This document shows, piece after piece, positions 9,144 to 18,600 of a stretch of DNA of 64,000 nucleotides. The stretch's first letter is position 1, and each line of letters begins with the position of its first letter. This DNA is from Pseudarthrobacter sp. NIBRBAC000502770 (GTDB lineage: Bacteria > Actinomycetota > Actinomycetes > Actinomycetales > Micrococcaceae): positions 1,116,001-1,180,000 of the forward strand of contig NZ_CP041198.1 in NCBI RefSeq assembly GCF_006517815.1. Direction: 5' to 3'. Position numbers and translations under genes: made by a program. The notes under the pieces are model-generated. The model was not told the origin of the DNA. It searched no databases and saw only the letters and a program-made list of their open reading frames with translations.

Positions 9144-11252
9144 GTGGCACCAAGCTCTGAGTACACCGCCCGGCACCTTTCCGTCCTGGAAGGCCTCGAA
9201 GCCGTCCGCAAGCGCCCGGGCATGTACATCGGCTCCACCGACTCGCGCGGCCTCATGCACTGCCTCTGGGAAATCATCGACAACTCCGTGGACGAGGCCC
9301 TGGCCGGGTTCGGCCACGACATCCGGATCATCCTGCACGCGGACAACTCCGTGGAAATCCACGACGACGGCCGCGGCATCCCCATCGACAAGGAGCCAAA
9401 GACGGGGCTCACCGGCGTCGAAGTGGTGTTCACCAAGCTGCACGCCGGTGGCAAGTTCGGCGGCGGGTCCTACACGGCCTCCGGCGGCCTGCACGGTGTG
9501 GGCGCATCGGTGGTCAACGCCTTGTCCTCGCGCCTGGACGTCGAGGTGGACCGGGGTGGCAAGACCTACAGGATGTCCTTCCGCCGCGGTGAGCCCGGCC
9601 GCTTCAAGGACACCGGGTCCCGCCTGGATCCGGCAGCTCCGTTCACGCCGTTCGTCAACGACTCCGTGCTGGACGTGGTGGGCAAGGCCAAGCGCGGCGT
9701 GACCGGAACCCGGATCCGCTACTGGGCTGACCGGCAGATCTTCACCCCCGATGCCAAGTTCTCTTACGATGACCTGGTTGCCCGCGCACGCCAGACCTCG
9801 TTCCTGGTGCCCGGCCTCAAGCTGACCGTCCGGGACGAGCGCAGGGTCCCCGGGACCCCCGGTGAAGCAGGTCCCTTCGAAGAGGTTTTCCACCACGACG
9901 GCGGCATCTCCGAGTTCGTCGAGTTCCTTGCAGCCGATCCGGCCGTCACGGACGTTTGGCGGCTTCACGGTTCCGGAAAGTTCAAGGAGACGGTCCCGGT
10001 CCTTGATGAGCGCGGACACAGCCAGCTGGCCGAGGTCGAGCGCGACTGCGAGGTGGACGTGGCGCTCCGCTGGGGGATCGGCTACGACAGCTCCGTGCGG
10101 AGCTTCGTGAACATCATCGCCACCCCGAAGGGCGGCACCCACCAGTCCGGGTTCGAACAGGCCCTGATCAAGACCTTCCGGAAAGCCGTGGAGGCCAACG
10201 CCCGGAAGCTCAAGGCCGGCAACGACAAGATTGAAAAGGACGACATCTTCGCCGGCCTGACGGCCGTGCTGACCGTCCGGCTCGCCGAACCGCAGTTCGA
10301 AGGCCAGACCAAGGAAATCCTGGGAACCAGCGCCGTCCGCGCCATCGTGGCCAAGGTGGTGGAGCGCGAAATCTCCGCCAAGCTGTCCTCCAGCAACCGG
10401 AACGACAAAGCCCAGTCGGCGCTGCTGCTGGAGAAGATCGTCAACGAGATGAAGTCCCGCATCTCGGCGCGCGTGCACAAGGAGACCCAGCGGCGCAAGA
10501 ACGCGCTGGAAACTTCCTCCATGCCCACCAAGCTTGCCGATTGCCGGACGGACGACGTCGGGCGTTCCGAACTGTTCATCGTGGAAGGTGACTCCGCGCT
10601 GGGCACGGCCAAGCTGGCCCGTTCCTCGGACTTCCAGGCGCTGCTGCCCATCCGCGGCAAGATCCTGAACGTCCAGAAGGCCTCGGTGGGGGACATGCTC
10701 TCCAACGCCGAGTGTGCCGCCCTGATCCAGGTGGTCGGGGCAGGTTCCGGCCGCAGCTTCGACATCAGCGCCGCCCGCTACGGCAAGGTGATCCTCATGA
10801 CCGACGCCGACGTGGACGGCGCCCACATCCGGACACTGCTCCTGACCCTGTTCTTCCGCTATATGCGTCCCATGATCCTTGAGGGCCGGGTGTTCGCCGC
10901 CGTGCCGCCGCTGCACCGGGTGGAGGTCATCAACGCCGGCCAGAAGGCCAACGAGATGATCTATACCTACTCCGAGGCCGAGCTCCACGTGCTGCTGGCC
11001 CGCCTGGCGAAGGAGGGCAAGCGGTACAAGGAGCCGATCCAGCGGTACAAGGGCCTGGGGGAGATGGACGCCGAGCAGTTGGCCGAGACCACCATGGATC
11101 CGCGGCACCGCACCCTTCGCAAGGTGGGGATCGAGAATGCGCAGCAGGCTGAGGAGATTTTCGACCTGCTGATGGGCTCGGACGTGTCCCCGCGCAAGGA
11201 CTTCATCATTGCCGGCGCCTCCAGCCTGGACCGGGAGCGTATCGACGCCTGA
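9144..11252 (+). CDS. parE: DNA topoisomerase IV subunit B
   Basis: The ATPase subunit of type IIA topoisomerase IV, which decatenates daughter chromosomes together with ParC (21482-24004). The 702 residues begin with the GHKL ATPase domain: the Glu-containing EIIDNSVDEAL, then DDGRGIP and the lid segment GGLHGVGASVVNALS. The transducer domain follows, then TOPRIM with VEGDSALGTAKLAR and the metal-binding DADVDGAHIRTLL. GyrB cannot be excluded by length alone, but pairing with a distant ParC and the usual actinobacterial placement favour ParE. GTG 9144 is preceded by GAAGGAG (9127-9133). A possible -10, TACCCT, is at 9086-9091. Confidence 0.93.
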   Translation: MAPSSEYTARHLSVLEGLEAVRKRPGMYIGSTDSRGLMHCLWEIIDNSVDEALAGFGHDIRIILHADNSVEIHDDGRGIPIDKEPKTGLTGVEVVFTKLHAGGKFGGGSYTASGGLHGVGASVVNALSSRLDVEVDRGGKTYRMSFRRGEPGRFKDTGSRLDPAAPFTPFVNDSVLDVVGKAKRGVTGTRIRYWADRQIFTPDAKFSYDDLVARARQTSFLVPGLKLTVRDERRVPGTPGEAGPFEEVFHHDGGISEFVEFLAADPAVTDVWRLHGSGKFKETVPVLDERGHSQLAEVERDCEVDVALRWGIGYDSSVRSFVNIIATPKGGTHQSGFEQALIKTFRKAVEANARKLKAGNDKIEKDDIFAGLTAVLTVRLAEPQFEGQTKEILGTSAVRAIVAKVVEREISAKLSSSNRNDKAQSALLLEKIVNEMKSRISARVHKETQRRKNALETSSMPTKLADCRTDDVGRSELFIVEGDSALGTAKLARSSDFQALLPIRGKILNVQKASVGDMLSNAECAALIQVVGAGSGRSFDISAARYGKVILMTDADVDGAHIRTLLLTLFFRYMRPMILEGRVFAAVPPLHRVEVINAGQKANEMIYTYSEAELHVLLARLAKEGKRYKEPIQRYKGLGEMDAEQLAETTMDPRHRTLRKVGIENAQQAEEIFDLLMGSDVSPRKDFIIAGASSLDRERIDA

Positions 11253-11309
11253 CAGCCGCCGGTTTTCGCGCGGCTGAACCACCAGGAGGCAGCGCGCGAC
11301 GGCGGCGCG

Positions 11310-12302
11310 TCAGCCGAGCAGTCCGGGTACCACCAGCAGGGCGGTAGGCAGCGCCAGCAGGAGGATGCAGCCGGCCAGGACGGCGCTGCGGACAGCGGCA
11401 GGAAGCTGGGGCTGCGGCGTCAGGAGCCGGCTGACCCGGGAGGCAGCCGTCCGGACCGCATCCGAGCCCGGGCCGCCCGATGCCGCCTCAAGGCCCGAAA
11501 GGGCAAGGCTAGGGGACGACGGCCGGATGTCGCCGCCGCCGGCGTTGCCCGCCGAACCGCTGGCCACAATGGCGATGGCCTTGATGAGCGTCGCCTTGCT
11601 TTCCGTCCGAAGGGCGACGTCGTCGGCCAGCATCTCGATCAGCGAATTCACCGACTCCTGCGCAAGCCGGGTGGTGGGCAGCCAGGGGAGGGCCTGCCGC
11701 CAGGCCGCGAAGGCCCACAGGAGCAGGTGGTGCCGCTGGCTCAGGTGGGCGTTCTCGTGGATGAGGACGGCACGAAGCTCAGCCGGTTCAAGGGCAGCCA
11801 TCAGGCCATCCGACAGTACGGTGACCGAGCGGGCGCCTCCCGGAAGGCAGTAGGCAACGGGGGAATCGTGGCTGATGACCAGCGTGCCGGCGTCCTGGCC
11901 TGACGGGGAAGCCAGGATGGCGAGCAGTTCGCGGTGCCGGCGCCGCTGCCGCTGGATCTTGTAGTACGTCAGCAACAGGGTGAAGACCAAGTGGGCCGTG
12001 AGCAGGGCGGCAGCGGAGAGGGCAAAGATATGCCAGAACCCCAGCGCCGTGGTGGGGGCATTGAAGAGCACCATGCCGGCAAGGGCGCGCAGCCCTGCGA
12101 TGAGGTTGTCACCCACAGGTTCCAGGCCGTAGACCAGCATGGCGCCGATCATGGAGAGACCACCTGCGAGTGCGATCGCCTGCCACAGCAGCATGGCCGT
12201 GAAGGGCGACCTGGCCGGCCATTGTGCCCGTGACAGGAGGATTGGCACCGGCCACGCCAGGCTTATCGCAAGGACCGCCAGCAGGTATGAGGCCCAGAAC
12301 AT
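11310..12302 (-). CDS. M56 family membrane metallopeptidase (BlaR1/MecR1-type)
   Basis: A 330-residue integral membrane zinc protease. Several N-terminal helices (from residue 1, FWASYLLAVLAISLAW) are followed by a cytoplasmic catalytic domain with HENAH, an HExxH motif, at about residue 182, and the downstream zinc ligand in IEMLADDVAL. A final hydrophobic helix closes the protein. Unlike BlaR1 it has no extracellular beta-lactam sensor domain, so the signal is unknown. It lies 6 bases after the BlaI gene on the same strand. In this family the protease inactivates its partner repressor (established for BlaR1/BlaI); that it acts on the adjacent BlaI here is inference. Confidence 0.9.
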   Translation of the reverse strand: MFWASYLLAVLAISLAWPVPILLSRAQWPARSPFTAMLLWQAIALAGGLSMIGAMLVYGLEPVGDNLIAGLRALAGMVLFNAPTTALGFWHIFALSAAALLTAHLVFTLLLTYYKIQRQRRRHRELLAILASPSGQDAGTLVISHDSPVAYCLPGGARSVTVLSDGLMAALEPAELRAVLIHENAHLSQRHHLLLWAFAAWRQALPWLPTTRLAQESVNSLIEMLADDVALRTESKATLIKAIAIVASGSAGNAGGGDIRPSSPSLALSGLEAASGGPGSDAVRTAASRVSRLLTPQPQLPAAVRSAVLAGCILLLALPTALLVVPGLLG

Positions 12303-12308
12303 GGTGTG

Positions 12309-12692
12309 CTAGAGATGACCCAGCAGTTTGCGCAGCGTTTCGGCTTCACCTTCGGAGACAGACCCGATGAAGCGGGCCAGCACTGCCTCGCGGTCCGGGG
12401 CCGACCCAAGGACCTCATGCATGAGTTCGGCGGTGTGGTCTGCACGGCTGGACACTGCCTGGTACCGGTGCGGGCGGGTGCCGCGTTCGCGTTCGACCAG
12501 GCCCTTCTTTTCCAGGCGGGAAAGTACGGTAAGCACCGTGGTGACGGCGAGTTCCTTGCCTTCGTGGCCGGGGCCGCCCTGCGCCGCCGACGTGCGCGCC
12601 AACTGATCCCTCAGGGTATTGGCCGTAGCCGCTTCCTGGCCCGCCCAGAGCAGGTCCATCACTGCCCGTTCCAGTTCACCAAGACTAGCCAT
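12309..12692 (-). CDS. BlaI/MecI/CopY family transcriptional repressor
   Basis: A 127-residue winged-helix repressor. It starts MASLGELERAVMDLLW, the family N-terminus, with the recognition helix in LAVTTVLTVLSRLEKKGLV and a C-terminal dimerisation/cleavage region. ATG 12692 has AAAGGAAAAG upstream, and the open frame beyond it to 12758 is not family-like. It is co-transcribed with the M56 protease and divergent from cydA across 258 bases. That gap contains three matching palindromes, which are likely operators. In Mycobacterium tuberculosis a BlaI homologue regulates genes beyond beta-lactamase, so control of respiration is plausible. Confidence 0.92.
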   Translation of the reverse strand: MASLGELERAVMDLLWAGQEAATANTLRDQLARTSAAQGGPGHEGKELAVTTVLTVLSRLEKKGLVERERGTRPHRYQAVSSRADHTAELMHEVLGSAPDREAVLARFIGSVSEGEAETLRKLLGHL

Positions 12693-12793
12693 GTCACTTT
12701 TCCTTTTATTTCCCCGCACCGTGCGCTGTGCGCCAGGTGACGTCACGCGGTTGTTCAACTACACAACTAAATTTACCCCGAAAACGCCGAACC

Positions 12794-12810
12794 TTCTACA
12801 TCGGGTAGAA
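12794..12810. promoter_or_regulatory. Candidate BlaI operator 1
   Basis: TTCTACATCGGGTAGAA: inverted repeat TTCTAC-N5-GTAGAA, the same core as the two sites near cydA. It lies between the divergent BlaI and cydA starts, about 100 bases upstream of the BlaI ATG and about 87 bases (centre to centre) from site 2. It could serve autoregulation or DNA looping. Confidence 0.7.
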
Positions 12811-12880
12811 CATCTGGCGCGCCGCGCCCAGGTGGGCGATCCTAGGGAGGACGGTTGGTTTTCGTCCGCCGCCGACCATG

Positions 12881-12897
12881 TTCTACACTTTGTAGAA
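12881..12897. promoter_or_regulatory. Candidate BlaI operator 2
   Basis: TTCTACACTTTGTAGAA: 7-bp arms TTCTACA/TGTAGAA around 3 bases. It sits just upstream of TACAGT (12900-12905), a possible cydA -10 element, so binding would block the promoter. Confidence 0.75.
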
Positions 12898-12904
12898 GTT
12901 ACAG

Positions 12905-12921
12905 TTCTACGAAGCGTAGAA
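12905..12921. promoter_or_regulatory. Candidate BlaI operator 3
   Basis: TTCTACGAAGCGTAGAA: 7-bp arms TTCTACG/CGTAGAA around 3 bases. Its centre is 24 bases from that of site 2 and it covers the likely cydA transcription start. The ATG of cydA is 30 bases downstream. Confidence 0.75.
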
Positions 12922-12950
12922 AAATGCATTGGCTAACAGTAGGGACTGCC

Positions 12951-14543
12951 ATGGACGCCTTGGAAATCGCACGCTGGCAATTCGGCATCACCACCGTCTA
13001 CCACTTCATGATGGTGCCGCTGACCATCGGCCTGGGCCTGGTGGTCGCCGTGATCCAGACGGCCTGGTACCGCACCGGCAAGCCGGAGTACCTGCGCATG
13101 ACCAAATTCTGGGGAAAGCTTTTCCTCATCAACTTCATCATGGGCGTTGCCACCGGCATTGTGCAGGAGTTCCAGTTCGGCATGGCCTGGAGCGAGTACA
13201 GCCGCTTCGTCGGTGACGTCTTCGGCGCCCCGCTGGCCCTCGAGGCCCTCCTGGCCTTCTTCGTCGAGTCCACCTTCCTGGGCCTGTGGATCTTCGGGTG
13301 GAAGCAGCTCAAGCCCGCCATCCACCTTGCCTGCCTCTGGGTGGCCGTCATCGGCTCGGCGCTGTCCGCCTACTTCATCATCGTGGCCAACAGCTGGATG
13401 CAGCACCCGGTGGGCGTGGAAATGATCAACGGCCGGCCCGTCATGACCGACGCCTGGGCCGTGTTCACCAACAACACCGCCCTGGTTGCCGTACCGCACA
13501 CCCTGTTCGGCGCCCTCGCCGTGGCGGGCGGCTTCCTCCTGGGCATCGCCTGGTACCACCTGTGGCGGAGGCGGCACGACGGCGTCGACACCGTAGGCGC
13601 CGACGGCCGGATCATCCCCGGCGAAGACGCCAGCATTTCCGGCCGCGACCGGGCCGACTACAAGGTGTGGATCCGGTCCCTGCGCATCGGTGCAGTGGTG
13701 GCCATGATCTCCTTTGCCGGCACCGCCGTCACCGGTGACCTGCAGGGCAAGCTCATGTTCCAGCAGCAGCCCATGAAAATGGCCGCAGCAGAGGCCGCGT
13801 GCCACGACGGCACCGGCTTCTCCGTCCTGAGCGTCGGCAACGTGGGCTCGAAGAACTGCGACGACGTCGTGGCAGTGATCGAGGTCCCCGGCATCCTTTC
13901 CTTCCTGGCCAAGGGTGACTTCACCACCGAGGTGAAGGGCGTCAACAGCCTGCTGCCCGAGTACAAGGAAAAGTACGGAACCACGCTCCCGGACAACCCG
14001 ATCTACGGGGACCGCGCCGGCCAGGAGATCCAGTACGTACCCGTCATGGAAGTCACCTACTGGGGCTTCCGGATGATGATCGGCTTCGGCGGCCTCGCGG
14101 CGCTGGCTGCGCTGGTGGCTCTCTGGATAACCCGCAAGGGGACGGTACCGGAATCCCGGTGGCTGATGCGCCTGGCAGTGTTTGGCATCCTTGCACCCTT
14201 CGGTGCCAACGCCGCCGGCTGGATCTTCACCGAGATGGGCCGCCAGCCGTTCGTCGTGGCACCCAATCCCGACCCGAGCGGCATCGACCAGGTGTTCATG
14301 TTCACCGCCGCCGCCGTATCACCCGGTGTGTCCGCAGGGGAGCTGATCGCCTCGCTGGTGGCCCTGACCGCCGTCTACGCCGTCCTGCTGGTGGTGGAAG
14401 TAAAACTGCTGGTCAAGTACATCCGCGGCGGCGTGGTCTCCGCTATGCCGGAACTCGGCCACGCTCCGGTGGACGAGGATGAAACCCCGGGCCCCGGCGG
14501 CGGCCCCAAGCCCGCCGACGACGTCCTGGCCTTCGCCTACTAG
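12951..14543 (+). CDS. cydA: Cytochrome bd ubiquinol/menaquinol oxidase subunit I
   Basis: A 530-residue membrane subunit of the high-affinity terminal oxidase, which oxidises quinol and reduces O2 without pumping protons. The N-terminal heme-ligand region ITTVYHFMMVPLTIG (His near residue 18) and the C-terminal GWIFTEMGRQPF are diagnostic. About nine hydrophobic segments are present, with the quinol loop between the first and second halves. ATG 12951 follows AGGGA at 12941. The frame is open upstream to 12855 across the palindromes, but that part is not protein-like. First gene of cydA-cydB-cydDC, with three operator-like palindromes upstream. Confidence 0.97.
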   Translation: MDALEIARWQFGITTVYHFMMVPLTIGLGLVVAVIQTAWYRTGKPEYLRMTKFWGKLFLINFIMGVATGIVQEFQFGMAWSEYSRFVGDVFGAPLALEALLAFFVESTFLGLWIFGWKQLKPAIHLACLWVAVIGSALSAYFIIVANSWMQHPVGVEMINGRPVMTDAWAVFTNNTALVAVPHTLFGALAVAGGFLLGIAWYHLWRRRHDGVDTVGADGRIIPGEDASISGRDRADYKVWIRSLRIGAVVAMISFAGTAVTGDLQGKLMFQQQPMKMAAAEAACHDGTGFSVLSVGNVGSKNCDDVVAVIEVPGILSFLAKGDFTTEVKGVNSLLPEYKEKYGTTLPDNPIYGDRAGQEIQYVPVMEVTYWGFRMMIGFGGLAALAALVALWITRKGTVPESRWLMRLAVFGILAPFGANAAGWIFTEMGRQPFVVAPNPDPSGIDQVFMFTAAAVSPGVSAGELIASLVALTAVYAVLLVVEVKLLVKYIRGGVVSAMPELGHAPVDEDETPGPGGGPKPADDVLAFAY

Positions 14544-14558
14544 CAGAGGAAACACACA

Positions 14559-15608
14559 ATGGAACTGCTGCCCACCATCTGGTTCATCGCCATTGCGGTG
14601 CTGTGGACCGGCTACCTCTTCCTCGAAGGTTTCGACCTGGGCGTAGGGATGCTGATGAAGCTCTTCGCCCGCAACAACACCGAACGCCGCGTTCTCCTGA
14701 ACACCATTGGGCCCGTCTGGGACGGCAACGAGGTGTGGCTGCTGACTGCCGGCGGCGCCACCTTCGCGGCCTTTCCGCTTTGGTACGCGTCCTTGTTCTC
14801 CGCGCTCTACCTCCCCCTCCTGGTGGTCCTGCTCGCCCTGATCTTCCGCGCGGTGGCGTTCGAGTACCGCGGCAAGGTGGACACCGACAGCTGGCGGAAC
14901 CGCTGGGACTGGGCCATCGCGCTGGGTTCCTTCTTCGCCGCATTCGGCGTCGGCGCCGCCTTGGCCCTTACCACCACCGGGCTGCCGCTGAACGCCAACG
15001 GTGACCGCGAAGGCGGCCCCATGGCCTGGTTCAGCGGGTACGCCCTCCTTGGCGGCGCGGCAGTGGTGGGCTTCTCGCTCCTCCATGCGCTGGCATTCCT
15101 GGCACTGAAGACGGACGGGGATGTCCGGCACCGTGCCCGCCAGTGGTTCGTGCGGCTCCTGCCGGTCCTGCTGCTGCCCATCGCCGCATGGGCGCTGGCC
15201 ATCCAGTTCATGGACGGGAAGCCCTGGACCTGGGCCGCCGTCGTCCTGGCCGTCGCCGCCGCCATCACTGCCTGGCTGCTGGCCCGGAAGGGCGCTGAAG
15301 GCAGGGCCTTCCTGGCCCTCGGCGGCTTCCTGGTGCTGGGCACGGCATCCATCTTTGGTGCGGTCTTCCCCGTGGTGCTGCCCTCCACGCTGGACAGCGC
15401 CTTCGACCTCACTGTCTCCAACGCATCCTCCTCGGACTACACGCTGGGGCTGATGAGCATCGTGGCGGCATTCGGCCTTCCCCTGGTGATTGCGTACCAG
15501 GCATGGACCTACTGGGTGTTCCGCCGCCGGGTAAGCACCGCGCACATCCCGGAAGCCCACAGCTTCCTCCCGGCGGTCGCTGCCAGGGCCTTCACCACCA
15601 AGGGCTGA
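14559..15608 (+). CDS. cydB: Cytochrome bd oxidase subunit II
   Basis: The partner membrane subunit, 349 residues with eight to nine helices. The N-terminal LFLEGFDLGVGML and the GPVWDGNEVWLL motif near residue 55 are typical of CydB. It starts 15 bases after cydA and ends one base before the cydDC start, so the three form one operon. Length and motifs are normal. Confidence 0.97.
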   Translation: MELLPTIWFIAIAVLWTGYLFLEGFDLGVGMLMKLFARNNTERRVLLNTIGPVWDGNEVWLLTAGGATFAAFPLWYASLFSALYLPLLVVLLALIFRAVAFEYRGKVDTDSWRNRWDWAIALGSFFAAFGVGAALALTTTGLPLNANGDREGGPMAWFSGYALLGGAAVVGFSLLHALAFLALKTDGDVRHRARQWFVRLLPVLLLPIAAWALAIQFMDGKPWTWAAVVLAVAAAITAWLLARKGAEGRAFLALGGFLVLGTASIFGAVFPVVLPSTLDSAFDLTVSNASSSDYTLGLMSIVAAFGLPLVIAYQAWTYWVFRRRVSTAHIPEAHSFLPAVAARAFTTKG

Positions 15609-15609
15609 C

Positions 15610-18600
15610 GTGCGGCCAACATTTCCCGCCGGTCCGTCCACCCGCTCGGCAATCTACTGGCTGGGACTCCTGGCGGCGCTCAAGGCCCTGTCCCTGGTCC
15701 TGATCGGCCAGGCGGTGGCATCGGTCCTGGCCGGACTCGTCGCCGGGAACCCGGCCTGGGGGAGCCAACTGACTGCCGGACTCGCCGGCGTCGTGCTCCG
15801 GTCCCTGACCGTTTGGGGCCAGGCCGTCGCTGCCCGCCGCGCTGCCCTGGGCGTGAAGGAGGAACTGCGCGCCGAACTGCTGGAGCGGGCCCTGCGCACG
15901 GGTGTGCGCGGATCCGGCCCGGGCGACGGCGGGCTGGCGGTCCTTGCCACCCGCGGCCTGGACGCCCTGGACAGCTACTACACCCAGTTCCTTCCCGCAC
16001 TGGTCAACTGCGCCGCCGTTCCGCTGCTGCTGGGGGCCCGGATCCTCTTCGCGGACTGGGTCAGCGCGCTGGTGATCGTGCTGACAGTTCCGCTGATCCC
16101 GGTGTTCATGGTGCTGATCGGCAGGTACACCGAGGACAGCGTGCGGGAAGCCCAGGCCACCCTGGCGCGGCTGTCGGCGCACATGCTGGAGCTGGCCAAG
16201 GGCCTGCCGGTCCTGGTGGGGCTGGGACGTGCCACCGCCCAGCGGAAGGCCCTTGAGGAGATCTCGGAGGAGTACCGCTCCCGCACCATGGGCACCCTTC
16301 GCACTGCTTTCCTGTCCGCCCTGGCCCTGGAGCTCATCGCGACCATCTCGGTGGCAGTGGTGGCCGTCTTCATCGGTGTGCGGCTGGTGCATGGCGACAT
16401 GCCGCTGGAAGCCGGCCTGCTGGCCCTCCTCCTGGCACCTGACTGCTACCTTCCGCTGCGGGAACTCGGCACCGCCCACCACGCCAGCGACGACGGCAGG
16501 GTCGCACTCGCGGAAACGGCCGCCGTGACCAGTGCCGCCGAGCCGGCACCGCTCCCGGCCGCCAAGGCCGGCAGGCCCGGTGCCCCGCTGGAAGTCACCG
16601 GACTGACCGTGACATACGCCGGGCGGTCCGCAACCGCCGTCGGGCCCATGACGTTCACCGCGCCGCTGGACAGGATCACGGCATTGGACGGCCCCAGCGG
16701 CGCCGGCAAGAGCACCGTCCTGGGCGTCCTCGCCGGGATCATCGGCCACGGTGGCGGGACCAGCGTCACCGGCTCCATCAGCGGGCTTGACCGCCGCTCC
16801 GTGGCATGGGTGCCGCAGCACCCGGTCATGGTGGCCGGAACCGTCCTGGACGAGGTACTGCTGTACCTGTCGCCTGACTCCGGGCACGGCCCGGACCGGT
16901 TCGCCGATGAAGATGCCGCCCGCCGCTGCCTGGCACGTGCCGGAGCCGGGCACCTGGCCCCAAAGCACCAGGCGGAACTGAGCCCGGGTGAGCTGCGCCG
17001 CGTCGCACTGGCCCGCGGCCTGGCCAGGATCGAGGCCGGTGCCACCCTCCTGCTGCTCGACGAACCCACCGCGCACCTGGATGACGCGTCGGCCGTGATC
17101 GTGGAGGACGCCATCCGCCGGCTCCGCGGCCAGGTCACGGTGGTCCTGGTGGCCCACAACCAGCGCACGCGGCAGCTGGCGGACCTGCTGGTACCGGTGG
17201 CGCCTGCGGCCCGGACCCACACAACGGCCCGGCAGGACGACGCCGATGCCGCGTTGCTGCCTGCGGCCCCCGCCGGCGTCCCGCATGGAGCCAGCGCTGC
17301 AGACGGGGCGGCCACGGACCGCGCTTCGACGGACAACCCCGTCACGCGGAACCCGGCCGTACGTGCCGCTGAAAAGGCTGCCCCCGGGGCCTTCCGCCTG
17401 CTGGCAGCACTCCTGGCTCCGGTGCGGGGCAAGTTCGCGGCCGCCGCCTTCGTCGGCACCCTGGCGGCCCTCTTCGCCGTCGCGCTTTCCGGCCTGTCCG
17501 GCTGGCTCATCATCCGGGCGAGCGAACAACCGCCCATCCTGTACCTGTTGACCGCCATCGTCGGAGTCCGGTTCTTCGGCATCGGCCGGGCCGTGTCCCG
17601 CTACTGGGAGCGGCTGCTGCTGCACGACGCCGTGTTCGCCGCACTCACCCGGCTCCGCGGCCGGCTCTGGGAGTCGCTGAGCCGGCGTGCCCTCTCGCTG
17701 CGCCGGCTGCTGCAGGGCGGCAACGTTCTGGGTACGGTGATTGACGACGTCGATACCGTCCGGGACCTCCTGCCCCGGGTGGTCCTGCCGCCCGCCACCG
17801 CGCTGGCGGTGTCCGTCCTGGCCGTGGCCGCCACCGGCATCCTGGTACCGGATGCCCTTCCCGCCGTGGCCGGTGCGGCCGTCGGCGGCCTGCTGCTGGC
17901 GCCCGCCGCGGCCTTGTGGGGCGACCGCAAGTCCGCTGCCGCCGAGCAGTCCCTGCGCTCGGGCGTGCTGCGCCGCGTCACCGCTGCCCTCGATGCACGC
18001 GCGGAGCTGCACGCCAACGGCGTGGCACCACGCGTGCTCGAGGCGCTGCTGGCGGAAGACCGGGACGCCACCCGCGCTTCGCGGCGCTCCGCCTGGGCGG
18101 ACGGGCTGGGCCATGCCGTTGCCACAGCAGCCTGTGGGACGGCAGCCCTGGCTGCTGCCTGGCTGGCGGGGCCCGCAGTCCTCGCGGCCCAGGTGGCACC
18201 GGCGGCCGCCGCCGTGGTGGTCCTTCTCCTGCTTGCCCTGGTGGAACCCTACGCGGCGATGACGACGGCGGTGCGCCAGTACCCCGCCCTGCGGTCCGTC
18301 ATGCGCCGGGTGGGGGAGTCCGGCGCCCTGGCGGCCGGCAGCGAACCACGCGGGGGCCTGCAGCCCGTTTCCCGCCGGGACGGGGACACGCCGGGCGTTG
18401 AGCTCCTGGACCTGGCCGCGGAATGGCCGGGCGGCCCCCCGGTCTTCTCCGGCATCACTGCTGTGGCAGTTCCCGGGCGCTGGCTGGCGGTCACCGGACC
18501 GTCCGGCTCCGGCAAATCGACGTTGCTGTCGGTGCTGCTGGGCTTCCTGCCGCCGGCATCCGGACAGGTCCTGGTCACCGGCCGGGCAGCGTGGTGCCCG

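Noticed and set aside
9138..11282. 714-codon open frame on the minus strand opposite parE
   Set aside because: It exactly mirrors parE, with a composition (His, Gln, Val, Gly) typical of antisense frames in high-GC DNA.
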